Below are positions 12,299 through 22,278 of a stretch of DNA of 64,000 nucleotides, one piece after another; position 1 is the first letter of the stretch, and every line of letters starts with the position of its first letter. Source of the stretch: Lonicera japonica (taxonomy: Eukaryota > Streptophyta > Magnoliopsida > Dipsacales > Caprifoliaceae); NCBI GenBank assembly GCA_021464415.1, contig CM038469.1:12440501-12504500 (forward strand), in the 5' to 3' direction. The notes beneath the pieces are model-generated. The model saw nothing but the letters and a program-made list of their open reading frames with translations. It made no database searches and was not told where the DNA came from. The position numbers were made by a program, and so were the translations under genes.

Positions 12299-15200
12299 TC
12301 AGGTGGGACTACTTGGTGCTTGCCGGAGTTTCCTTTCTTCTGATAGGAGCTGGGCAAAGCGTGTTAGCGCTTCAGCATTAGTACCCTCTCCTTCAACTGC
12401 CTCAAACATGCCTGTCTCCAAATTCACCCTCGACACATTCTTCTCTAACAACTTGTTACCAATCGCCACTAGTGCGTTCAAATTCTCTGTTGTTGCAATA
12501 TCCATTGACGAAGCATCCCCGGTTAATCCATCTTCCTGTTCATCCACCACCAAAAAAATTTATCATCAACTTGTTGTCCTAGACCATTTAAAAAGATTTG
12601 TCATATAGAAACAAGTAATATTGCATAAACCAACTTAAATAGCCAAAGTAATATTCAAATCATCTGTCATAATAGTCAGTGTCATGATCTTGTGCACTGA
12701 CATATTATTTAGAATGCTAAGTTGGCAATCATGCTCTAAAGCGGGACAATACTCTCATGTGGACTAGCCCTGTAGCAATGAAATTTATTCACTAAAAAGC
12801 ATGTTCCTATCATGGACCAGTTTTTCTATTTAAGTTGGTACATGTTGAAAATGTGATTCACAATTAAAGAGGGCGTTCTTGATAATTTAAGGCTAGAAAA
12901 AATCTAGAGTGGGCTAGGTACATTTTGTCACTTGAAAATCTGGCAAATTGTCTTCTAGTGGTAAGGGTTCTAGAATGCTCTTAGGAATTATCTCGTACTT
13001 GAAATAGTTTAAAGCCCATAAAAAAAATCTAGTTCATGGAAATATATAGGAATTTAGAGTATTCTCTTGTACCCGATAAATAGTTGCATTTGTAAGCATT
13101 ATGTGATTAAAAATAGAACAAAAATAAAGAAGATTCTTTGCAAAATATAGTCTCTCTCTTAAGCATTTTTGCAGGCGCTCTGTACAGCTTGAAAGTTGTA
13201 CATCTTTGAAGACACAATTCACCACCACTCCACCATAAAAGTTCGAGTAATTCAAAGCATATGCTTCTGCTGTGCCTCGACTAAAATTCTAAAATTCAAC
13301 ATGGTATTAGAGCAGGTTCGTATCCTACCCCCTTGATTATTGATGTGTCTAAAGAAGAAAAGTTCTTATCAATTGCTTGTCTTGCCCATGTTCTTTTGAA
13401 AACAAAAAATAGAAAGAAAAGAAAAGTCAATTAAGTGAAAAGTGATTTGCATTCTGGTAAGATTTTCGAAGAGAAAAAGGAAAGAAAATAATTTTTTTTT
13501 AAATTTTGAAAGAAGTAAGAAGTAAAAAACGAAAAACAAAAAAAAGGAGAAAAGACTCCAACGAGTCTAAACGTATCAAGTGAGACAAAATGTTTATGCT
13601 ATGTGAAAGTCAAAATATCAGAGGCTAGCAAGTGCCTGGCAATATAGAAAAAGCAAAGAAGATCGGAGGCTAGCAAGCGCCCACCAATAAAGAGAAAAAA
13701 GGAAAAAAGATCGAAGGTTAGCATGCGCCTATCGATTAAGAGAAAAACAAAAGAAGGTCGGAGGCTAGCAAGTGCCTAGCGATTGAAAAAGTGAAAGAAG
13801 GTCGAGAAGCTAGCAAGTGCTTCACCGATGAGAGAATCCCTGGACTTCCAGGCAGTTTTTCTTTTGGGGAGGTGAATTAATGAAAAGGGGCAGCAATCCC
13901 GAAAGGTGCAAAGCACAACAAAAGGGCAGCATACCCATGAGAGAATAAAAGGAGCAGTACAAGAGAAGAATAGATAAAGGGACCAAAGCAAGAGCCCAAG
14001 AAAAGGAAGGCAGCATTCTGCAAGTGAAGAACATCGCAAATGTGACACAATGTTCAAAAAAAGAACAAGAAAGTTGAAGATGCAGCAAAGACGCAGGATA
14101 CGTGGAAGCATACACTGTCAAAGAAGGAGTATGAAGATGAGAAAATTATTAGCATTAAAATTACATCAAGAAAATGAAAATTGTGAATTAAGGGGGAGTG
14201 TTGAAAATGTAATTCACAATTAAAGAGGGGGCTCTTGATAATTTAAGGTTAGAGTGGTCTAGGTGCATTGTGTCACTTAAAAATCTAGCAAATTATCTTG
14301 CAGTAGTGAGGGTTCTAGAATGCCCCTAGGAATTATCTCATACTTGAAATAGTTTAAAGTCCAAAGAAAAATCTAGTTCATGAAAATATCTAGGAGTTTA
14401 GAGTGTTCTCTTGTACCCTATAAATAAATAGTTGCATTTGTAAGCATTGTGCGATTAAGAAAGAACATAAATAAAAAGGTTCTTTGCAAAATATAGTCTT
14501 TCTCTAAAGCATTTTTGCAGGAGCTCTGTATAGCTCCACAGCTATACATCTCCGTAGACACAATTCACCACCACTCCACCATACTAGAGTAATTCAAAGC
14601 ATATGTTTCCGCTGTGCCTCAACTAAAATTCTAAAATTTTCAACACATGTATCATTATTGTAAGAAATTTAGTGTTTCTGTTACCTGAATACGGAGATAA
14701 TTCTTCTCGGATCGGAGAGATTGAAAGAGAGTAGAGACGTGGATATCGACCATATCGGCACTAGCGTCACCAAAAACATCAATTAAAGGCGTTGAGCCGT
14801 TGTCGTAAATCCAATCGAGCAAACCCCACTTGGAAGCAGCGGCAATATCGTATTTCTCTTCATGCTTGGCTATGCCGGTGCCTAGTGATAGTACTAGCAT
14901 CCTTGTGGAGTCCATGGGTTCTATTTGTACAGATTGAAAGTTGCCCCTCAACACTTCCTTTCTTATATGTGTTATGGCTATTTGAGTCTGTGGAATATTT
15001 ACACAACAGAACTCAAAGTTCAATATTCAATGTTCAGCACAAGGATAAAAACCAAATGGCCCCTTAGGGCCTGTTTGGTTGAGATTTTTAGTTGAGTTTT
15101 TGGAAAGTGTGAAAGTAGGTTGAAAAGTGAATTTGGTTTTTGAAGTTTATTCTAACCAATTCAAAAAAATTCATGAAAAAAACTCAAAAAATAGTCACAA

Positions 15201-17853
15201 TGGATCTTATTTTATAGATCTCAAAGATCAGGTTTCAAATATTTTTTTTTTATCTAATTCTAATTTTTGGATTTAAAGTTATGGTGTTTATTTTTTTTTA
15301 TCTAATTCTGATTTTTGGATTTAAAGTTATGGTGTTTTAAAAAATTTATGAGAGATAAAGTAAAGTGAAGCGAATTTTGGGAAATGTGAAGTAAAGTTAA
15401 CTTTTTGGTAGAAAACTAAGAACATGGTTTTTAAAAATGAACCGTACAAGGACTTAGTATCTTAATCCTTTTAAAAAGCAAACACGATTTATACCTCTGA
15501 AATTAGATTCAGATTGAACTTTTAAAGGTAAAAACAAACAATTTTTAGTTAACATTGTTCAAATGAATTCATGCTTCAGCTATACTTACAGGATTATTTG
15601 CAGCAAGCCCACCATCAATAAGATCAAAACTACGCATATTTCCATTACCATCCTTAGTCTCAAAGTAATGTCCTGGCAAGAATGTTGGTGCTGCAGAGGT
15701 ACCAAGGCAAATATCTGATAGCAAAGCGTCCTTCAAAACATCAACTTTTGCCTGTTCAAATCAAAACCATACAGTACTAAGACTAATAGATTCACATCAT
15801 AATATACATATAGATGTAGAGAGAGCTAGAAGTAATCAAATATTTTAGTTATTATGAATGGATCATACATTCTCAGTAGAAAAGATCACGGGTTGAAGGC
15901 GCTTGATGTCAAAAGTTGGTATGATCGCATCTGCAAGAGTCTGTTTCATAGTAAGGTTACCCAATATATCCTTTACTAATGAGCTTAGGTACACTCCATC
16001 ATACTTTGGCCCCTTAATCGCACCAAACAAATTTCTCACCGCATGAATGAATTTGTTGCGACTAAGAAAAAGAAACAATGTTTCGTTAATAAGCCATCTG
16101 TCAGTAAAATTGGGCTACTCTTACTCTTGATATGTCACTGAAAAATCATTTTGGATTACACAATCTGATATATTAATATAGTTCAACAAATTAATACCTT
16201 TTTCGAGGGAAGATCTTAGGGGCATGTTCTAGGTAGAAATTATTGATGTCCTTGGCAGCATAGATAGGGCGGTTGTCCTTATTAGGAGCAGTTAGCATTA
16301 TAGTTACCAATCCACCGGTGCTTGTTCCTGCAATGACGTCGAAATAATCCGCAATTCTCACATCTGCTCCATCCAATTCCTATTGCTCCAACATAGAGGC
16401 ATTAAGGAGATTAAAATATTATTGATACATGTACTAGCTTAAACAATATCAGCCTAATGAAATCATATCGGAAGTCAAAAAATTTACGTACTCATCAGTG
16501 TTCTAAGTGGATCCCAGATTAAATATGGACCAACTTAAATAACTTAAATCATACCTGCCTAATAAAATCATATGAGACGTACTAGTCAGTGTTTTAAGTG
16601 GTCTCCATGTTGAGATTACAAATCCCACATCAGAAAAACGGATACTCCCAAAGCCATTGCCAATTGGTTTTGGGTTGGATGCTTAGGATTGATGGACAAT
16701 CAACTATGAAAATGAGATGCCACATAGGATTGATTGAAAATGAAGTAAAAAATTGTTCTCTAAGGCCATCAAAAAATAGAAAAAAATATGCTCCAATAGG
16801 GTTTTCTATAACCATTTCTATGTGAGTTGGAAGTTGTGTCACATTGGGAATTTCTATCACAATTTTGGGAATTTCTATCACAATTTGATTCCCAATGTGA
16901 CATGGCACATTTTTAATTGGATATAAGAAACCCACTAATTCTCTCGGTCTTAAATAAATGCTAAATAAGAAAGAAATGAAGCACCATTGGAGATCAACTT
17001 TTCTATGTTGATATAGAAGTACCATAAAATAACATTGACACGTATGACAGAAATGGAAAAATAGAAATTACCATTGGAGATAGTAATAACCATGAAGATG
17101 ATGCCACATCATCATTTTTGTTAACATACTTTTCTTTTTTAAAACTTTCAAATATTTTAATTTTAATTTTATAATTTATTTATTAATAAAAATTACATAT
17201 TAAAAAAGTTTGAATCAAAGATGTATCAAACAAGACCCATTTTACAAATAAAATTATTAATTTATTTTTTAAGAATTTATTAATAGAAAATTTCTTAGAC
17301 AATCCCATTGGAGATGGTTTTTTTGTAAGATTTGTCCATCAAAAACTTTTTTATACTACATAAGAAAGACATGCTTACATGTTTATGGTAGGTATCCACT
17401 CCATTTTTGCATTGGAGATGATCTTAAAGTGCCAAGGCCCAACAGCCACGTAGGCTCCACATCACTCGATATAAACAATCCATGTGTTAGGCTAAAAATT
17501 ACGCCACATGTAAGGATCGTGTTGAGACTATAAATTCTACATCGAACAATATATAATATATAGGGCTCCCCACCCATTATCGACTAGTTTTAAGTTGGAT
17601 GTTCCGAAGTCTAATACTGCACATCAATCAAATATGTTGTGTCCAAAGTATGTACCTGAAGTTTGGATTCGAGAGAGGCAAGAATGGTGCTAGGGATGAT
17701 GCCTTTAATGCCACCCCCATCTATGCTCAGCACAGTTACCATTTTTCCTTTTGTTGAACCAGCAGCAGCAGCAGCAGCAGTTAGAGGGTGAAGAAGTTGG
17801 AGGGTTGTTAGCAAATAGCAAGCAAGTGCAAAGAACAGAGTTGTCCTTTCCAT
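12299..17853 (-). CDS. patatin-like phospholipase A (copy A), 6 exons, 424 aa
   Basis: Exons 17656-17853, 16198-16379, 15869-16061, 15590-15751, 14685-14987 and 12299-12535 (complement) give an open frame of 424 aa, normal for plant patatin-like proteins. The enzyme is a lipid acyl hydrolase with a Ser-Asp dyad. The oxyanion loop DGGGIKG is at 45-51, nucleophile Ser86 in GTSTGG, catalytic Asp237 in [17 protein letters not shown] and VLSLGTG are further family blocks. Residues 1-27 form a signal peptide, followed by six Ala encoded by a GCA-type run, so entry to the secretory path or vacuole is likely. Introns are inflated by insertions: about 1 kb in intron 1, a MITE in intron 4 and a mini LTR element in intron 5. 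All splice sites are GT-AG. It looks intact; copies B and C share the layout. Confidence 0.93.
12846..14645 (+). mobile_element. non-autonomous LTR retrotransposon in patatin A intron 5
   Basis: Two LTRs (12846-13301 and 14202-14645) start TGAAAATGT and end CAACA. Perfect 5-bp target duplications CATGT flank the 1.8-kb element (12841-12845, 14646-14650). A primer site TGGTATTAGAGC follows the first LTR, near-complementary to initiator Met-tRNA. A purine tract (AAGGGGGAG) precedes the second. The 0.9-kb interior is purine-rich and codes for no recognised gag or pol, so this is a TRIM/LARD-like element. It is antisense to patatin. Gene C has the empty site at this position (GGTACATGTATCATT near 42565). 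Confidence 0.9.
13615..13830 (+). repeat. five-copy ~47-bp tandem repeat inside the mini LTR element
   Basis: Copies start near 13620, 13665, 13712, 13759 and 13805. Each carries GGAGGCTAGCAAGTGCC-like core followed by an A/G-rich linker. They lie on the purine-rich strand in the interior of the retroelement. Confidence 0.75.
15067..15453. mobile_element. Tourist-like (Harbinger) MITE in patatin A intron 4
   Basis: It starts GGGCCTGTTTGGTT, the classic Tourist-type end, and is bounded by TTA on both sides (15064-15066 and 15454-15456), the expected 3-bp duplication. The right end is a degraded complement. Introns 4 of B and C lack it (221 bp each versus 602 bp here). Inside, a ~47-bp unit (TCTAATTCT...TTATGGTGTTT) is tandemly doubled at 15253-15337. 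Confidence 0.75.
16602..17610. mobile_element. ~1-kb insertion in patatin A intron 1 with terminal direct repeats
   Basis: Intron 1 is 1276 bp in A but 269 bp in B and 186 bp in C. The extra part is bounded by two related direct repeats, near 16608-16690 and 17518-17612. Both run TGTTGAGA(T/C)TA(C/T)AAAT then a TTGG(T)TTTT/TAGTTTTAAG block and GTTGGATG. This suggests a very small LTR (TRIM-like) element, though I saw no clear primer site. A hairpin at 16837-16902 lies inside. Confidence 0.55.
16837..16902. repeat. perfect 15-bp inverted repeat with tandem loop
   Basis: TGTCACATTGGGAAT (16837-16851) pairs with ATTCCCAATGTGACA (16888-16902). The loop holds a doubled TTTCTATCACAATTT-like unit. 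It lies within the intron 1 insertion of patatin A. Confidence 0.85.
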
Positions 17854-17944
17854 ATTGTTTGTGTGATGAAGTTATATAATTAATCCAAAGAGATCTTCAA
17901 GTATTTTATAATATTCTCTATCTTCTCATCAGAGGGTAATTGGT

Positions 17945-17953
17945 CTATATAAA
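17945..17953 (-). promoter_or_regulatory. TATA box of patatin A
   Basis: TTTATATAG on the minus strand lies about 92 bases upstream of the start codon. The same sequence and spacing are kept upstream of patatin B (33365-33373) and are absent upstream of C. Confidence 0.65.
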
Positions 17954-19444
17954 GCGCAGCTTTCTTGACTCCTGTTGGAGCACGAGATTGTCTTAGCAGC
18001 TACTGAGCTTTGTACTCTGAATTTTTTATTTTTAAATGGAAAATGATTATCTAAAAGTTAAATCTTTTGATTAAATATTAGCCACACATTTACTTAAGGA
18101 TAAATTTTACTAAATTTCAACTCATTTTTATTATTATTAACATTTTAACTGATGTAAAATAGTAAATTTTATATGTTTTAAGTAATTATTTTTTATTCTT
18201 TTATTAATTAATTAATTTAGTAATTTTGAACCAAAAAAATTAAAATTAAAAATAAATTAATATATTTTTATTTTTTAAGAATAATTAATATATCAAATTT
18301 TTATTAATCGAAAAAAAAAAATTGTATCTCTAATCTGTAGTGTTCCTTAGGAATTTTCAAAAATTAACTTAAGTTTATTCATTTGAGACAATTGGAGCAT
18401 AATTTTAATCAAGTCTTTAGTGCTAACTAATGTGAACGAAGACTAGAAAAGTTAAAAGGTCCCACAGGAATTGTCCGTGCCACTCTTTTCAACCCTTTCG
18501 TCTTGTCTGATTGATGCCAAGGAAAAAAAAAAAAAAAATATAACCGATTTTGTATTTTTCTTTTAAAAAAAGAAAATCAGATTTGTCTTCGAAGTCTAAT
18601 ACTATAGTTTTGCCTCAATGGATGGCAACAAGCCGAGGTGGGCGGACTGTGCATTCTTCATCCCTCCTCCATTTCAAAACAAAGAATTTATGTTTCTATT
18701 CTTATCGGGGTTTTGATTCTTCGCAATTTCTCATGAAAAATCCATGACACAATAAATTCAGTTAAAATTTTATAAATTAATTTTGTTTTAATTATATTTT
18801 TTTATATCGTATTTTATATACTTATAATTTTTATTTTATTTTATTTTATTTTAAACATTTCTTTATATTATTATATTATATATTAATATATATTTATCAA
18901 ATTATAAATAAATTAATATTTTAAATTAAAAAAAATAAATTTAATTAATCAGGTTCTCCATGGAGCAGGAACCCCGTCCCAATCCCCGACTACATGTAAA
19001 AAAAAATATCATCCACCTGTCTGCCTCCATCAAATAGGTTCTTGCAAAGATATTTTTTTATCTTTATCTCCCGTAAAGCCGCCCCTCCTTTCTCTCTCTC
19101 TCTCTCTCTCTGGATTTGCTCAAGTATTTTACATTTTTTACATAAATATGATAATTCATTAAAACACATTTGTATCTTTACACGCTGAATAAAATCAACT
19201 TAATCTTGGGTCAACTCATGTATATTTGAATGCGAGGAAAATTTTGAAAGACAAAGTATCAATTAAAACCTAATGATAAATTCCAATTGTATGGCAGATT
19301 TTTTCTGAACAATCTTATTGTTGTCATGTTTGAGTGTGTTGTGTATATTTATTCTAGTAAACAAAATTATTTGTATTTGTTTGATACATATAATATATTA
19401 TCAGTGTGGACTTTTAATTTTAAATGGAAAGATCATAATTCATA
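17954..19444. other. right flank of patatin A, part of the duplicated unit
   Basis: Gene-free AT-rich sequence, collinear with 22279-24890 and 33380-35055. About 960 bp of the second copy (roughly 22585-23540) is missing here. It includes an hAT end relic (18617-18985) and a (CT)n run near 19091-19112. Confidence 0.65.
18617..18985. mobile_element. hAT-type relic shared by the tandem units
   Basis: One end reads GGATGGCAACAAGCCGAGG, like hAT ends of the GGATGGCAACGGGG type. The other side ends in GGAACCCCGTCCCAATCCCC. The same pair of ends, with an AT-rich middle, occurs at 24130-24440 and 34264-34612, and partly near 47070-47210. It was therefore present before the array was duplicated. Confidence 0.55.
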
Positions 19445-20226
19445 CACTACAAGAATTTTACTTTTATATGACTGTTTTTAAAATTAACTTTATGTCAGTT
19501 TTGATAAAAGAGTCATTAAAGGTAAGTTTTATGGTTTTTATGATAGTTTTTTTTCTTCTGAAAAAGTCATTTTTGTTTATTTTTTGTGACTCTTTAGATT
19601 AATTGTCATGTATGTTTAGTAATTTTGTGTCTGTTTTATCATAAAGTCATAAAAGATAATTTTTATGACTTTTTTTTCTTTTTGGAAAATGTTATCTTTA
19701 TTTATTTTTTATAACTCTATCAGTGTTAATACTAATATATGTTTATTAACTATAAGTTACCTTTGAGAAAAATATTTTAAAGTTAATTTTATGTTTGTTT
19801 TTGACAATATAATTATAAAAGGTAAAAATATTCTAGTGTTATGAGGATTTTAAAAAATTGAGTTATATATATATATGTATTAAATAAGAAAAAATGGTCA
19901 TATGTATATTTTTAAACACTAAATGGGTCATTGAATTGAGAAAGGGAAAAAAAGTTCTAAATCAAAGTGGAAAGAAAAGAAAAACTGTACTAATAAGAGA
20001 TAAACTAATTAGTAACCATCAAATTATAGTAGTGGTGGTTGGCGGAATGGTAGTGTTCATGCTATTATATTAGTGTGTACTTGAGGTACTAAGTTCAAGT
20101 CCCGCAAGCAGCAAATTCGTTGTTTTTATTTTCCGATACAATTTATGACCTTTTTGATTTTTAACGTCATAAACGGGCTTTTATGAGTCTTTTTAAAAAT
20201 CATTAAAAGGTTAAATTCTTATATTG
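19445..20226. mobile_element. 782-bp CACTA-type MITE with ATA target duplication
   Basis: The left end is CACTACAAGAATTT and the right end is the complement of CAATATAAGAATTT. Both are flanked by ATA (19442-19444, 20227-20229), the 3-bp duplication of CACTA elements. Sister units have the empty site (AATTCATAAGGAGTAC near 24895 and a variant near 35054). Subterminal repeats of the type GTCAT(A)AAAGGTAA recur inside. No transposase is present. A tRNA-like segment is embedded at 20033-20108. Confidence 0.82.
20033..20108 (+). ncRNA. tRNA-like / SINE-head segment with pol III A and B boxes
   Basis: TGGCGGAATGG at 20040-20050 fits the A-box consensus exactly. GTTCAAGTC at 20093-20101 fits the B-box consensus exactly, and the 53-base spacing between box starts is tRNA-like. 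The cloverleaf is poor, so this is more likely a tRNA-derived relic than a working tRNA gene. Whether it is transcribed is unknown. Confidence 0.5.
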
Positions 20227-22191
20227 ATAAGGAGTACTTTACGGGGACTTTTAATTTGAGAAATATAATATCATCTCCAAACCCGCAGTACTTCTGCACG
20301 GGGAATTTTTCCATTCCTATCTCCCATGAAGTTGTTTATTCTCTCTCTCTCTCTCTCTCTCTCTCGGATTTGTTCAAGTATTCTACTGAATAGATATGGG
20401 AATATGTATAAGCACATATGTTACATGTTAAATAGAATCAACTTAATCTTGTTTGTAAAAAAAAAGACTTTAATATTGGCTCAACTCATTTGTATTTGAA
20501 TTTCTTTAATTTTAAACTCAAAGAGCACATAATATTTTTTTTAGAGACACAGTATCAACTAAAACGGGAGGGACGAACTACTAATTCTATAACGAATTAT
20601 TTAACAACTTAAGTTCCGTTTGATTGCAAAGTAGAAAATGAAAATAAGTTGAGTTAGTTTTGATGAAAAGATGAAAAATAAATTGAGTGATAGATGTGAT
20701 ATCCTCTTGATTTTTAAGTTTTTCCATGAAGAATTTTTTTTTACCTTGGTGATGAGTAATTTTTTTTACCAAAAATATTGAAAGATGGGGGATATATATT
20801 CATAAAATAAGTAACACCTATCGCCTTATTTTCTATCTTTTAACATAAACTAACTAAATTTATTTTTATTTTTCATTTTTGCAATTAAACAGAGCCTTAA
20901 TCTTATTGTGGTCATATTTGAATAAGTTATTCTAGTAAACAAAATTGTTTTCATTTGTTTAAAAAATAGTATACTGTATCAATGCGAATTCTTAATTTGA
21001 AATGGAGAAATAATTACGATTCACATAAAAGATTTACCTATTTATATAAGGAGGACTTTAGAGTTGAACAAGACTCAAGTCAACTGCAACGAAATTTTCG
21101 TGGGGAGGCTTATGATACTATTGAGGGAAAACAACATAACTCAACGTGGAAATGAACCCGCTTTCTATATCTAATAATTCTTCGAGACCCACCAGGAAAA
21201 CAAAAATGAAAATAACATTTTAAGGAAAAGTGAAAACCATGCACCTAGTCCAGCCACTTACATGGATTCATTTCGTGTTACACGGATTGATATTCGGGAA
21301 AAAATATTTTAAACCCTATGTACGATTTGTTGAGTTAACGGATTGCGCTCCCTAAATTATTTTACTCGACACTAAACTCACTTATACTATTACAGCATTT
21401 TACTTTATCTCAACTCGCTAGTTTAATTGAGAAACTCTCAGATTTCAGATTTTCAAATAAAATGACCTACGTGATATTATTAATAATAAAACCACAAAAA
21501 TGCAATGATTTATGATAAAACATGAGCTTACGTGCAATGACTTAGGGTACACAATATTATTAATAATAAAATAACAATATTCTAACAAACAAGAGTATAC
21601 CAAGGACTTTATACCACAATGAATTTGTTCAAAAAATTTAAATGTCGCTGAAATTCAAGATACATTGAAATTTAACTGTTAACGTACTATTTATTTGAGA
21701 TGGAGGTACTAAAACTTTAATTTATAGTAAGACTAAATAACCATTTTTTTGGTATTTCAAATAAATATGCAATGACACTTGCACTTTGTAATGACTTTGA
21801 TTAATATTACATCTTTGGCTAAGAACTAATTAATTAAAAGATGTTGAGTAGCTTAATGGTAATGTATATTCTATTTTAAGCCCACTTTATCTAACAAAAA
21901 TTATAAGGAGAAATTTGAAACATGTAAAAAAGATTAAATGGGCAAAATGAAAATAAATATTTGATTTTTCTTTTTTTTTAAAAATCTAACAATTTTAACT
22001 GGGCCGGGATAAAGTGAAAGGCGGCAATAATACAGAGGAGTTTAATGTTGTTTTTTTTTTTTGGGGGGGGGGGGGGGATTTGATTTGTTAACCCGGCAAT
22101 CCACAAAAGGGTTTCATGTATTTTCTCTTGGTATTATTAGAGAGGTCAACACTAAATTAACCAACATGCAGGGACGAAAAAACTAGTAAGC

Positions 22192-22193
<2 letters not shown>
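20227..22193. other. right part of unit A, gene-free
   Basis: AT-rich sequence collinear with 24893-27500 and 35055-36720. It includes a (CT)n run at about 20341-20365 and a 15-G run at 22063-22077. It carries the empty sites for the Mutator-like insertion at 25351 (near 20940). It stops abruptly at the C tract at 22194. Confidence 0.6.

Positions 22194-22223
<30 letters not shown>
22194..22223 (+). repeat. 30-base poly(C) tract at a deletion junction
   Basis: Thirty consecutive C residues separate the right flank of unit A from a fragment of patatin exon 1. C tracts occur at matching places in sister units (27505-27532, 36741-36760) and near 24531-24548. Exact length may suffer from sequencing error. 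Confidence 0.85.
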
Positions 22224-22224
<1 letters not shown>

Positions 22225-22278
22225 CCCAATCTATACTTAGCACATTTACCGTTTTTCCTTTTGTTGAACCATCAACAG
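22225..22278 (-). pseudogene. exon 1 fragment of a fourth patatin copy
   Basis: About 54 bp match patatin exon 1 from the LSID codons to the GSTKGK codons (AACCATCAACAG side). The preceding GGG codons are replaced by the C tract. On the other side the sequence jumps, at a CAG(C) microhomology, to promoter sequence found upstream of the TATA box of copy A (TTTCTTGACTCCTG). Everything else of this gene is gone, including its five downstream exons, signal peptide and TATA box. Confidence 0.8.

Noticed and set aside
13776..14121. Cys/Leu/Phe-rich minus frames within the mini LTR element
   Set aside because: They arise from antisense reading of purine-rich tandem repeats; no homology recognised.
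16630..17025. 131-codon minus frame in patatin A intron 1
   Set aside because: It lies wholly in an intron insertion absent from the sister genes, shows no known domain and spans the hairpin.
20033..20108. Functional tRNA gene
   Set aside because: A and B boxes fit but acceptor and anticodon stems do not pair well, and it lies within a CACTA MITE.
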